Of a DNA stretch of 12,787 nt, positions 1 to 6,417 are shown one piece after another. The position numbers and the translations under genes were made by a program. Origin of the DNA: Kitasatospora papulosa (lineage in GTDB: Bacteria > Actinomycetota > Actinomycetes > Streptomycetales > Streptomycetaceae); contig NZ_JNYQ01000034.1 of assembly GCF_000717245.1 (NCBI RefSeq), positions 1 through 12,787 of the forward strand, given 5' to 3'. Under the pieces are notes generated by a model, which was not told where the DNA came from, did not search any database, and saw nothing but the letters and a program-made list of their open reading frames with translations. Position 1 is the first letter of the stretch; every line of letters starts with the position of its first letter.

Positions 1-120
1 TGAATGGGTGCCGTGCGGGTGCTATCGGACCGGTAGCCCGGCAGTTTCATCGACGTCGTCGGGCGAGCCGGACAGCACTTTCGGATGCCGGGGGGTTAGC
101 CGCGCAAACCCGGACGAGGG

Positions 121-245
121 TCCGCTGGGCGTCCGCTGGCGATCCGCTGGCGGTCCGCTGGCTCCCGTCTGGGAGCCGTCCAGCCAGCGGTTGCTGGACG
201 GCTCCCAGCGGACCGCCAGCGGACGCTCAGCGGGTCGCCAGCGGA
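121..245. repeat. Two opposed arrays of four 11-bp-phased repeats around a hairpin
   Basis: TCCGCTGG occurs at 121, 132, 143 and 154. Its complement CCAGCGGA occurs at 205, 216 and 238, with a variant TCAGCGGG at 227. Every step is exactly 11 bp, about one helical turn. Positions 143-161 and 205-223 are perfect 19-bp inverted repeats, and the outer units also pair (121-128 with 238-245). Between them GGGAGCCGTCCAGC (171-184) and its complement (193-206) form an alternative 14-bp hairpin. One-turn phasing suggests binding sites for an oligomerising protein on one DNA face, such as iterons. Confidence 0.75.
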
Positions 246-322
246 TGTCTGGACGGGGCGGCGGCGGGTGGATCCGGGCCGGCTGCGAGGCGCGGCATGG
301 GGTGCCGGGCGGGTCCGGTCGG

Positions 323-442
323 TGTCTGGCTGTGGGTCCGGTAGCGGTCCGGACGGCCTCCGGAATCTCCTGGCAGGGTCCGGCGGCCGCGCCGGACTCT
401 CCCGGACCGCCCCCGGACCGGTACCGGACCCACAGCCAGACA
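323..442. repeat. Large imperfect hairpin rich in GTCCGG/CCGGAC
   Basis: Positions 323-343 and 422-442 are a perfect 21-bp inverted repeat. The stem continues inward imperfectly (CGGTCCGG at 345-352 can pair with CCGGACCG at 413-420). Within and just outside it the word GTCCGG, on either strand, recurs at roughly 313, 336, 347, 349, 378, 392 and several places up to 424. Function is unknown; an origin, single-strand initiation site or transfer site are options. Confidence 0.65.
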
Positions 443-483
443 TGAGCCCTCTGGTGCGAGGACCGCCATCCACGTCCGTTTTG

Positions 484-614
484 ACCGTCATGACCACCGC
501 CACCCTGTCCGGTTTGCACCGTCATGCCCACCGCCACCCGACCGTCATGGGGTGGCGGTGCATTCCGGTCAAAACGGGCGGGGTGGCGGTGGGGGTGCGG
601 TGCCGGGTGGCGGT
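484..614. repeat. Direct and inverted short repeats (ACCGTCATG; CACCGCCACCC)
   Basis: ACCGTCATG occurs at 484-492, 518-526 and 541-549. CACCGCCACCC occurs at 495-505 and 529-539, and its complement GGGTGGCGGTG at 550-560, 581-591 and, as 10 of 11 bases, 605-614. The forward and reverse copies face each other around about 545, so the block can fold in several ways. No gene is supported across it. Confidence 0.6.
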
Positions 615-752
615 CCTGACCTGGGAAAACAGCGAAAACGGCCCTATCCGCAGTTTTCGCGCTCAGGCGGGCCCCAGGACCGTAAAAGCGCTCCAACGCC
701 CCTGAAGGGCGTCCAGCACGGCGGGACGCCCCCGGTGAGGGCGCCGGATCAT

Positions 753-835
753 CTGTCCGGCCATCCGTCAGAGATCTGTCCGGGGTCTGTCCGGAGGGCC
801 TGGTCATCTGTCCCTGGGGCAGGTCAGGGACAGAT
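753..835. repeat. CTGTCCGG repeats followed by an 11-bp hairpin
   Basis: CTGTCCGG occurs at 753-760, 776-783 and 787-794, with another copy at 505-512. Directly after the cluster ATCTGTCCCTG (806-816) pairs perfectly with CAGGGACAGAT (825-835) around an 8-nt loop. The hairpin arm begins with the same ATCTGTCC word as the repeats, so one protein might bind all of them. Confidence 0.55.
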
Positions 836-1076
836 CCCCGGCAGTTGTCTGGACGGACCGAGCCGATGGGGTATCAGGGCGGCGAGGCGGGCAGCTCGGG
901 GTGTGTGCATACTGAGGCCTCCTTCTCGGGTCTGGCACGGGAGGGAAAGCCCGGGGGCGTCGTGGGGACGACCCCGGGCACTGTGCTCTCAGCACCAGGA
1001 GACCAACAGTTCAGTCACCGCACTCGAGCTTCTTGCCGATCGTGGCGTCGTAAACGAGAGCGGTGAGCGGGGGAGA

Positions 1077-1111
1077 GACGAATCTCGCGGCACTCTGCCG
1101 CGAGATTCGTC
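1077..1111. terminator. Perfect 16-bp stem hairpin, terminator-like
   Basis: GACGAATCTCGCGGCA (1077-1092) and TGCCGCGAGATTCGTC (1096-1111) pair without mismatch around a 3-nt loop. There is no T-run on either side, so termination would rest on the stem alone, as is common in streptomycetes. No gene is securely placed on either side, so it could equally be a protein-binding palindrome or the scar of a lost gene. Confidence 0.5.
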
Positions 1112-1770
1112 CCCGTCGCGCCGCCGATCGCCACCTGGACCGTCACGTCAGCCCGAGGGTCCGTGACCGGCAGGACGATCTCGAGCGCTTCGACAACTTC
1201 CTGGCGCCCACCGGAGGCCAAGTAGAGCGGACTATGGGGATGTCGGCGACGGCTGCGGGCGGGGCAGCGGAAGGGCTTGCGGCGTCTGTTCTTTACGCAG
1301 GCGTCCGGAGCGTCAACGGAGGACCAGGCACGACTGAGCCATGCCTCACTGACACCCACCCCAGGCTCCGGCCCGCCACCCCCTCCCCCGCCCCTCGCCC
1401 CCCGCGACGGCGCGGCGACCACACCTCGAGCCTTCACGCCCCGGCCCGATAGCTGCCTGCCGGTAGACAAGACGTCCAGCCGCGGCGAAGAGGGGCGGAA
1501 GGAGCGGCGTTCACCGCGGCGTGGAGCCCGGCTCCTGGTACTCGTTGATAGCGGGTCAGTGCCTCGGGCAGGTGATTGCCAGCTACGAAGCACTTGACCA
1601 ATCGTTGGCGACCAGGACGACGTGGAGTTCGCCTCTGACGGCAATGCTGGCGGATTCCTGACAGGCGCGAGGTCCAGATTGGACACTGAGGCCTGTGCCT
1701 CGAGCGACAAGCACGGGCAGGTGCCCTGTCCTCCTCGAGGGTGAGGCAGGCGAGTAGCGGGGGTGCGGGG
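1112..1770. other. Gene-free stretch upstream of the STAND-TPR gene
   Basis: No coding region can be supported; a long minus-strand open frame across here has low-complexity composition and resembles no family. Visible structure is the C-rich tract at 1379-1403 and a nested stem-loop at 1698-1740. The stem-loop has outer arms CCTCGAG (1698-1704) and CTCGAGG (1734-1740) and inner arms GGGCA (1715-1719) and TGCCC (1722-1726). It ends just before the STAND gene, so it may lie in that gene's leader. A TTGACC at about 1597-1602 resembles a -35 box but has no convincing -10 partner. Confidence 0.45.
1379..1403 (-). other. G-quadruplex-forming tract (G-rich on minus strand)
   Basis: The plus strand carries C-runs of 5, 5, 4 and 6 separated by T, G and TCG. 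The minus strand is therefore G6-CGA-G4-C-G5-A-G5, four long G-runs with loops of 3, 1 and 1 nt, a very strong quadruplex pattern. It lies in gene-free DNA about 370 bp upstream of the STAND-TPR gene. Confidence 0.6.
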
Positions 1771-3900
1771 ATGTCGGGGTCGGGTACGAGGCGTCTGTCG
1801 CGGGGTGAGTTGATCCGGCAGCGTGCGAAGGCGCGGTTCGTGGGGCGGCGTGCTCAGCTGGCGCTGTTCACGGAGAACTTGTCGAAGGATCCTCTTTCCG
1901 AGGAGGCGCCGGCGGACTTCCTGTTCCATGTGCGCGGGGTGGGCGGTGTGGGGAAGTCCACGCTGCTGCGTCAGTGGCAGGAGGCTGCCAGGCGTGCGGA
2001 CGCGGTGACAGCTGTAGTGGATGAGAACGACGTCCACGGGGTGCAGCAGGCCATGGTCGAGCTGGCCCGGCAGCTGGCGGAGCAGGCAGGGCCGTGCAAG
2101 GAGTTCGACAAAGCGGTCGAACAGTATCGGCGGGAGCAGGCGGCGCAGGCGGATCCCATGCTCGTGGAGGGGGAAGCGTCAGTGTCGAGCCGGGTGGTCA
2201 CGCAGGCCGCGTTGGGAGCGGCTTCGTTGATCCCGGGGGCCGGTGTCGTGACGGCGATGGCGAACCCGGACGCCGCCGCCCAGGGCCTGGACAGGATCCG
2301 TGCCGCCTCGAGGACGCGTGCGCAGCGGCGCGGCGGTCAGGGTGACGAGACGGGTATGAGCCGTGCCTTCGTCTGCGAGCTGGAGCGGTTGTGCCGTCGG
2401 CAGCGGTGGGTGGTGCTGTTCTTCGACACTTGGGAGCAGACCGCGCAGTACCTGGAAGGGTGGCTGCTGAGGCTGCTGGATGAAGAGTTCGGCCCGGTGC
2501 CGGCGAACGTCATCGTCGTGCTGGCGGGCCGGGACGAGCTGTCGGAGCGGGAATGGGCGCCGCTGCGGGATCAGGTCGCGGACGTGCCGCTGGAGGTCTT
2601 CACCGAGGCGGAGACCCGCTCGCTGCTGACCTCTCGGGGGGTGACCGATGTCGGGGTGGTGGAAGCGGTGCTGCAGTTGTCGATGGGGCTTCCGCTGCTT
2701 GTGGAACTCCTGGCTCTGGCCCGCCCGCGTACGTCCGAGGACGTCGACGCGGGCGGGAACCTCGCCGACGTGGCCGTCGAACGCTTCGTGCAATGGATCA
2801 CGGACCCGGAAAAACGAGAAGCGGTACGGGCGTGTGCGCTGCCCCTGCAGCTGAACGAGGACGTCTTCACCGAGGCAGCAGGGCCTGGGGCAGAGGGGCT
2901 GTGGGAGTGGCTGCGCGGGCAGCCGTTCATCAGCGGCAGAGGCGACTACAAGCACTATCACGCGGTGGTCCGCGCCAGCATGATCCGCCAGCAACGCACC
3001 CACTCCCCACAAGGCTGGACTTCGGCCCACTTGCGGCTCGCCGAGACCCATGCGACCTGGCGTGCCGCCGTCGAGGAGCGGCTTCCCGAAGCAAAACGGT
3101 GGGACGACGCTGAATGGCGCCGGCACCGCCTGGACGAGACGTACCACCGGCTGTGCGCCCACCCTGGAACCTATCTGACGGATGCTCTCGAACAGGTAGT
3201 TCAGGCAGCTGGCCAGGAGACTGCGGTGCTCCGGCAGTGGATCGAGACACTGGAACAAGCCGCACAGGACACCGCCGACACAACCCTGTTCGCCTGGACA
3301 GGACGCCTTCGGGACACTCTCACCGGCGACGACCCCCGTCTCACCTGTCTCGAGGTTCTGCTGTCCCACAGCCAGCTGAGCGCCGAGAGCAGAAGCTGGG
3401 CCCACACCCACCGGGGCATTCTCCTCTACCGCAGCGACCAGGACGAAGAAGCCCTCACCGAGTTCGACCGCGCCATCGCGCACAATGCCCGCAACGCCCT
3501 TGCCTGGGCCCGCCGGGGAGAAGAACACCGCTTGCTCGGCAACGAAGACCAGGCTGTGGCTGACCTCACTGCCGCACTCGAACTCGAGCCCACCAACGCC
3601 TGGGCACTCGGCTCCCGCGGCGAAACCCACCAACAGGCCGGCCGGAATCAAGAGGCTGTCGCCGACCTCACCGCCGCACTCGAACTCGACCCCACACTCA
3701 CCTGGGCACTCGGCGCCCGCGGCGAAACCCACCGGCAGGCCGGCCGCTACGACGAGGCCGGCAGGCCGGCCGCTACGACGAGGCCGTCACCGACTACACC
3801 GCCGCACTCGAACTCGACCCCACCTACGCCACGGCACTCGGCGCCCGCGGCGAAACCCACCGGCTGGCCGGCCGCTACGACGAGGCCGTCACCGACCTAA
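1771..3900 (+). CDS. STAND-type NTPase with TPR repeats, 5' part of a frameshifted gene
   Basis: Signal-transduction NTPase, probably cytosolic. The ATG at 1771 is preferred for its purine-rich GCGGGGG about 7 nt upstream; a GTG at 1741 would add 10 residues. Visible: FVGR at 23-26, Walker A GVGGVGKST at 56-64, a hydrophobic Ala/Gly segment at about 145-164, Walker B VVLFFDTWE with the Asp at about 219, an arginine after the next strand (LAGRDEL), and the GLPLL motif at 306-310 typical of STAND ATPases. TPR units of 34 residues begin near residue 542. In TPR 4 an exact 26-bp duplication (3732-3783) shifts the frame, so this ORF ends with about 46 out-of-frame residues at 3900 (709 aa). Skipping one copy restores one protein of about 1125 aa ending at 5174. 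STAND-TPR proteins include defence sensors and regulators; no effector domain is recognisable, so the specific role is open. Confidence 0.75.
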   Translation: MSGSGTRRLSRGELIRQRAKARFVGRRAQLALFTENLSKDPLSEEAPADFLFHVRGVGGVGKSTLLRQWQEAARRADAVTAVVDENDVHGVQQAMVELARQLAEQAGPCKEFDKAVEQYRREQAAQADPMLVEGEASVSSRVVTQAALGAASLIPGAGVVTAMANPDAAAQGLDRIRAASRTRAQRRGGQGDETGMSRAFVCELERLCRRQRWVVLFFDTWEQTAQYLEGWLLRLLDEEFGPVPANVIVVLAGRDELSEREWAPLRDQVADVPLEVFTEAETRSLLTSRGVTDVGVVEAVLQLSMGLPLLVELLALARPRTSEDVDAGGNLADVAVERFVQWITDPEKREAVRACALPLQLNEDVFTEAAGPGAEGLWEWLRGQPFISGRGDYKHYHAVVRASMIRQQRTHSPQGWTSAHLRLAETHATWRAAVEERLPEAKRWDDAEWRRHRLDETYHRLCAHPGTYLTDALEQVVQAAGQETAVLRQWIETLEQAAQDTADTTLFAWTGRLRDTLTGDDPRLTCLEVLLSHSQLSAESRSWAHTHRGILLYRSDQDEEALTEFDRAIAHNARNALAWARRGEEHRLLGNEDQAVADLTAALELEPTNAWALGSRGETHQQAGRNQEAVADLTAALELDPTLTWALGARGETHRQAGRYDEAGRPAATTRPSPTTPPHSNSTPPTPRHSAPAAKPTGWPAATTRPSPT

Positions 3901-4848
3901 CCGCCACACTCGAACTCGACCCCACCTACGCCGCGGCACTCGGCGCCCGCGGAGATACCCACAAACAGGCCAGCCGCTACGACGAGGCCGTCACCGACTA
4001 CACCGCCGCACTCGAACTCGACCCCACCTACGCCACGGCACTCGGCTCCCGCGGAGATACCCACCGGCAGGCCGGCCGCTACGACGAGGCCGTCACCGAC
4101 CTAACCGCCGCACTCGAACTCGACCCCACCTACGCCGCGGCACTCGGCGCCCGCGGCCAAGCCCACCAACAGGCCGGCCGCCACGAACAAGCCGTCACCG
4201 ACTACACCGCCGCACTCGAACTCGACCCCACCTACGCCTGGGCACTCGCCCAGCGGGGAGAAACCCACCAGCAGGCCGGCCGCTACGAAGAAGCCGTCAC
4301 CGACCTAACCGCCGCCCTCGAACTCGACCCCACCAACGCTTGGGCGATCGGCTCCCGCGGCCAGGCCCACCAGCAGGCCGGCCGCTACGACGAGGCCGTC
4401 ACCGACCTAACCGCCGCACTCGAACTCGACCCCACACTCACCTGGGCACTCGGCGCCCGCGGCGAAACCCACCAGCAGGCCGGCCGCTACGAACAAGCTG
4501 TCGCCGACTACACTGCCGCACTCGAACTCGACCCCACCGACGACTGGGCACTAGCACAGCGGGGAGAAACCCACCGGCAGGCCGGCCGCTACGAACAAGC
4601 CATCACCGACTACACTGCCGCACTCGAACTCGACCCCACCGACGCCTGGGCACTCGGCTCCCGCGGCCAAGCCCACCAGCAGGCCGGCCGCTACGAACAA
4701 GCCGTCACGGACCTCACCGCGGCACTCGAACTCGACCCCACACTCGGCTGGGCACTCGCTTCCCGCAGTCAGGCACACCGGCAGGCAGGCCGTCGTGAGG
4801 AGGCGCGCATGGATGTGGAGCAGGCTACCGAAGCGCACCCTGATGATC
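3394..4848 (+). repeat. Tandem 102-bp (34-aa) TPR-coding repeats, about 14 units
   Basis: Reading across the 26-bp duplication gives about 14 consecutive 34-residue TPR units. Units 3 to 13 follow a near-fixed pattern: W/T-ALG-x-RG-E/Q-T/A-H-x2-AGRY-D/E-x-AVTDxTAALELDPT. The DNA is almost as similar as the protein, with long identical runs between units, which indicates recent amplification or gene conversion. The first unit (from 3394) and the last (to about 4848) are diverged caps. Copy number is expected to vary between strains and to be hard to assemble. Confidence 0.85.
3732..3783 (+). repeat. Exact 26-bp tandem duplication causing the frameshift
   Basis: Positions 3732-3757 are repeated without change at 3758-3783. 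The unit codes for part of a TPR helix (around GRYDE). Because 26 is not a multiple of 3, the reading frame moves from 1 mod 3 before it to 0 mod 3 after it. The base context fits slippage on a short CCG repeat at the unit ends. It could be a fixed mutation, a reversible phase switch or an assembly error in repetitive DNA. Confidence 0.9.
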
Positions 4849-5174
4849 TCGACTGTGCATTCGAGAAGCTCATGCTCGAGACAGTGGAAGGGCGGTTCGA
4901 AGTGTTCAGGGAGCAGTGGCGTCAGCTCCTCACGTCCTCCGTGAACCCACAAGACGAAACTAAGGCGAGCTACTTGCGCCTTTTCCGGACCGTACTCATC
5001 GAACCGGAAGCCGGGGTACCTGAGGCGACTACGGGAGTGCTCGCTACGCATCCCGGCGATGGTGACATCGCTGATGTGGTCCGCTACCTGGTCGAGCTGT
5101 CCGTGTTGGAGGGCGGGGTGGGTGAGCGGGCGCGGCAGTGCCACGACTTGATCATGCGGCGTGCTTCGCGCTGA
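3759..5174 (+). pseudogene. 3' part of the STAND-TPR gene, out of frame with its start
   Basis: This frame stays open from just after the first copy of the 26-bp duplication to the TGA at 5172-5174, with no stop. It encodes the second half of TPR 4, TPRs 5-14 and a C-terminal domain of roughly 110 residues (leucine- and glutamate-rich, around CAFEKLMLETVEGRFEVF). I do not recognise that domain. There is no ATG, GTG or TTG in this frame before the ATG at 4809, so as the sequence stands the TPR section cannot be translated on its own. A short 121-aa protein from 4809 is formally possible, but its start lies inside TPR 14 and has only GAGGAGG at 4797-4803 as a ribosome site. I read it as the tail of the broken upstream gene, not a separate gene. 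Confidence 0.7.
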
Positions 5175-5274
5175 TCTTCCAGCGAGAAGTCGCCCTTGAC
5201 TAGGCAAGTCATCGGATCGGACCGCGCAGGCGGACAGTCACCACCTCAGCGTGCTCTGTGATCCAGTCCCCCGA

Positions 5275-5325
5275 TCACCCACAAGACTGCGGCTTGCCGA
5301 TGGACAGAGCGTCCAGCCAGCTCAT
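5275..5325 (-). CDS. Possible 16-residue ORF coupled to the upstream small gene
   Basis: ATG at 5325 overlaps the TGA of the preceding minus-strand gene in an ATGA tetranucleotide and reads MSWLDALSIGKPQSCG to a stop at 5275. The exact stop/start overlap is the only support. No family is recognised, and it could be chance. Confidence 0.15.
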   Translation of the reverse strand: MSWLDALSIGKPQSCG

Positions 5326-5567
5326 GCCGTCCTCGCCTCGAGTCGCCCGTGATGGCGGGCAAGGCGCTTGAGCTCCGCCCGGGCAGCGGGGACGCGGCCG
5401 GATGGAGTGGACCAGAACGGATGCCACTGGATCCGCACGGACAAGACCAGCAGGCGACGGCGCAGAACGGTGGTCTGACGGGGGCGGGGCGCGGCGAGCT
5501 CGCGATAGGTGGCGTGCCAGGCCTGCTGGGCGTAGATCAGGTCGTCGGGGAAGGGGAAGGACTCCAT
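5322..5567 (-). CDS. Small conserved actinobacterial protein of unknown function
   Basis: 81 aa starting MESFPFPDDLIYAQQAWHAT. It has the look of a small protein family common in Streptomyces: an N-terminal FPFPxDL...AQxxW segment, then a basic LRRRLLVLSVRIQWHPFW core and an Arg/Ala/Leu-rich tail with RVPAARAELKRLA. It is probably a soluble helical protein. I recognise the pattern from memory but know no function. An upstream in-frame ATG at 5603 would add 12 residues (MHQKSNTCSNRW); I prefer 5567 because the family motif starts right there. An SOS-box-like palindrome lies at 5576-5591, just ahead of the chosen start. The gene sits 142 bp beyond the stop of the Mrr-like gene on the same strand, so it could be a separate unit or the end of that operon. 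Confidence 0.6.
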   Translation of the reverse strand: MESFPFPDDLIYAQQAWHATYRELAAPRPRQTTVLRRRLLVLSVRIQWHPFWSTPSGRVPAARAELKRLARHHGRLEARTA

Positions 5568-5575
5568 CCACCGAT

Positions 5576-5591
5576 TAGAGCATGTGTTCGA
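5576..5591 (-). promoter_or_regulatory. SOS-box-like palindrome (candidate LexA site)
   Basis: Minus strand TCGAACACATGCTCTA matches the actinobacterial LexA-box pattern TCGAAC-N4-GTTCGA at 10 of 12 positions, with a perfect left half. It ends 8 nt before the ATG at 5567. The site would overlap the coding start if the 5603 ATG were used. This is a sequence match only. Confidence 0.3.
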
Positions 5592-5709
5592 TTTTTGGTG
5601 CATCCTCGATCAGAGTGACTCCATCCGATCAAGGGCTCTGCCGGCCTGCTTGTCCGCGTGCGGGAGCGGGCCCATCGGATCGTGGGCAGGCGGGGCGGTG
5701 TCAGGCTTG

Positions 5710-6417
5710 TCAGGGCAGTGTGGTCGGTCTGCGGGGCGGTGGTAGCGCGCGCAGGAGTTCCCACAACGGTTGGGATCCGGCGGCCCAGGTGGCCAGGGTG
5801 TGGCGGTCGACGAGGTGCAGACGCTGGGAGCGGGCGAACTCGGTCGCCGGTTTGGTGAAGCGGCCGTTGGTGACCAGGACGATGACGTCGCCCTTGTGGA
5901 CGGGGCGCCCGGTGCCGTTGAGGACGTGCAGGTCGGGTGTCCCGACCGCTGCTCCGGCGAGGCCGGCTCGGCGGTGCTTGCACTGGATAACCCAGCGTCG
6001 CCCGTAAGGGTCGGTGGCCTTCACGTCCGCCCCGTTGTCGCCGGCGCCGCCGACCTGGACCGCATCCGCGCAGCCGTCTCGGAGCATCAGGTCGCGTATC
6101 GCGTGCTCGAACTGCCGGTGCTGCAAACCGTCCAGGGCAGCCATCGGATACCTCAGAGCTCTCACCCGGGTGTGCAGCAGGGCTTGCGCCTGCACGCGGG
6201 AGCGGAACCAGACGAAGGCACCGACCCCCGCCAGGACCAGAACGAGCAGGGGGACCCAGGGGTGTGCGGCAAGCCATTGCATCAGCTGGGAGGACAGCCA
6301 GCCGATGACGACAACGCCGACAAGGATTTCACGGCCGGCGTGGGCCTGCTTGCGCTTACGCGACCGGGCAGGACTGCGCCGAGGCCGCCGCCGTGGGGCG
6401 GGGCGTCGGGCGGTCAT
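5710..6417 (-). CDS. Membrane-anchored Mrr-like restriction endonuclease
   Basis: 235 aa. Residues 1-30 are highly basic (a cytoplasmic tail). Two membrane segments follow at about 31-50 and 55-71. A soluble nuclease domain follows: Q99-E104 helix, GGAGDNGADV at 123-132 and VIQCKHR at 143-149. The Asp (131) plus Q-x-K (145-147) pattern is that of Mrr-type PD-(D/E)xK nucleases, the family of type IV enzymes that cut modified or foreign DNA; the two membrane spans would hold it at the inner face of the membrane. ATG at 6417 is chosen for GGAG 7 nt upstream and its ATGA overlap with the preceding gene; a GTG at 6435 is less likely. Catalysis and target are inferred from the motifs only. A role in DNA processing other than defence is possible. 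Confidence 0.75.
   Translation of the reverse strand: MTARRPAPRRRPRRSPARSRKRKQAHAGREILVGVVVIGWLSSQLMQWLAAHPWVPLLVLVLAGVGAFVWFRSRVQAQALLHTRVRALRYPMAALDGLQHRQFEHAIRDLMLRDGCADAVQVGGAGDNGADVKATDPYGRRWVIQCKHRRAGLAGAAVGTPDLHVLNGTGRPVHKGDVIVLVTNGRFTKPATEFARSQRLHLVDRHTLATWAAGSQPLWELLRALPPPRRPTTLP

Larger units (their letters stand above)
1..1000. repeat. Gene-free, repeat-dense region (possible plasmid cis-acting region)
   Basis: I support no gene here. Open frames exist on both strands, but they overlap each other, are arginine/proline/glycine-rich, resemble no family and run through inverted repeats. What the stretch does hold is structure: two opposed four-unit arrays (121-245), a large imperfect hairpin (323-442), direct and inverted short words (484-614), a small stem at 632-639/653-660, and CTGTCCGG words with a hairpin (753-835). 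Such density is typical of replication origins or transfer loci of actinomycete plasmids; that role is inference, since no rep or tra gene is in view. Confidence 0.6.

Noticed and set aside
121..245. CRISPR array for the phased repeats
   Set aside because: Units are 8 bp on an 11-bp step with near-constant spacers; there are no repeat-spacer units of CRISPR size and no cas genes.
22..807. Overlapping long open frames on both strands of the first 800 bp
   Set aside because: Their composition follows the inverted repeats, neither strand has convincing starts, and no family is recognisable.
1015..2037. Long minus-strand open frame of 340 codons
   Set aside because: It overlaps the well-supported NTPase start, runs through a perfect palindrome and a G-run tract, and its protein is low-complexity with no family resemblance.
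2179..3732. Minus-strand open frame of 517 codons opposite the NTPase
   Set aside because: It is a shadow of a strongly coding GC3-rich gene; the plus strand carries Walker A, Walker B and TPR motifs.
3485..4798. Plus-strand 437-codon frame across the TPR array
   Set aside because: Arg/Pro/His-rich repeats (GRPLRRGRHR) are the shifted reading of the TPR units; it lacks family features.
5537..6277. Minus-strand open frame overlapping the Mrr-like gene
   Set aside because: The overlapping frame has the nuclease motifs and membrane helices; this one is Arg/Pro-rich filler.
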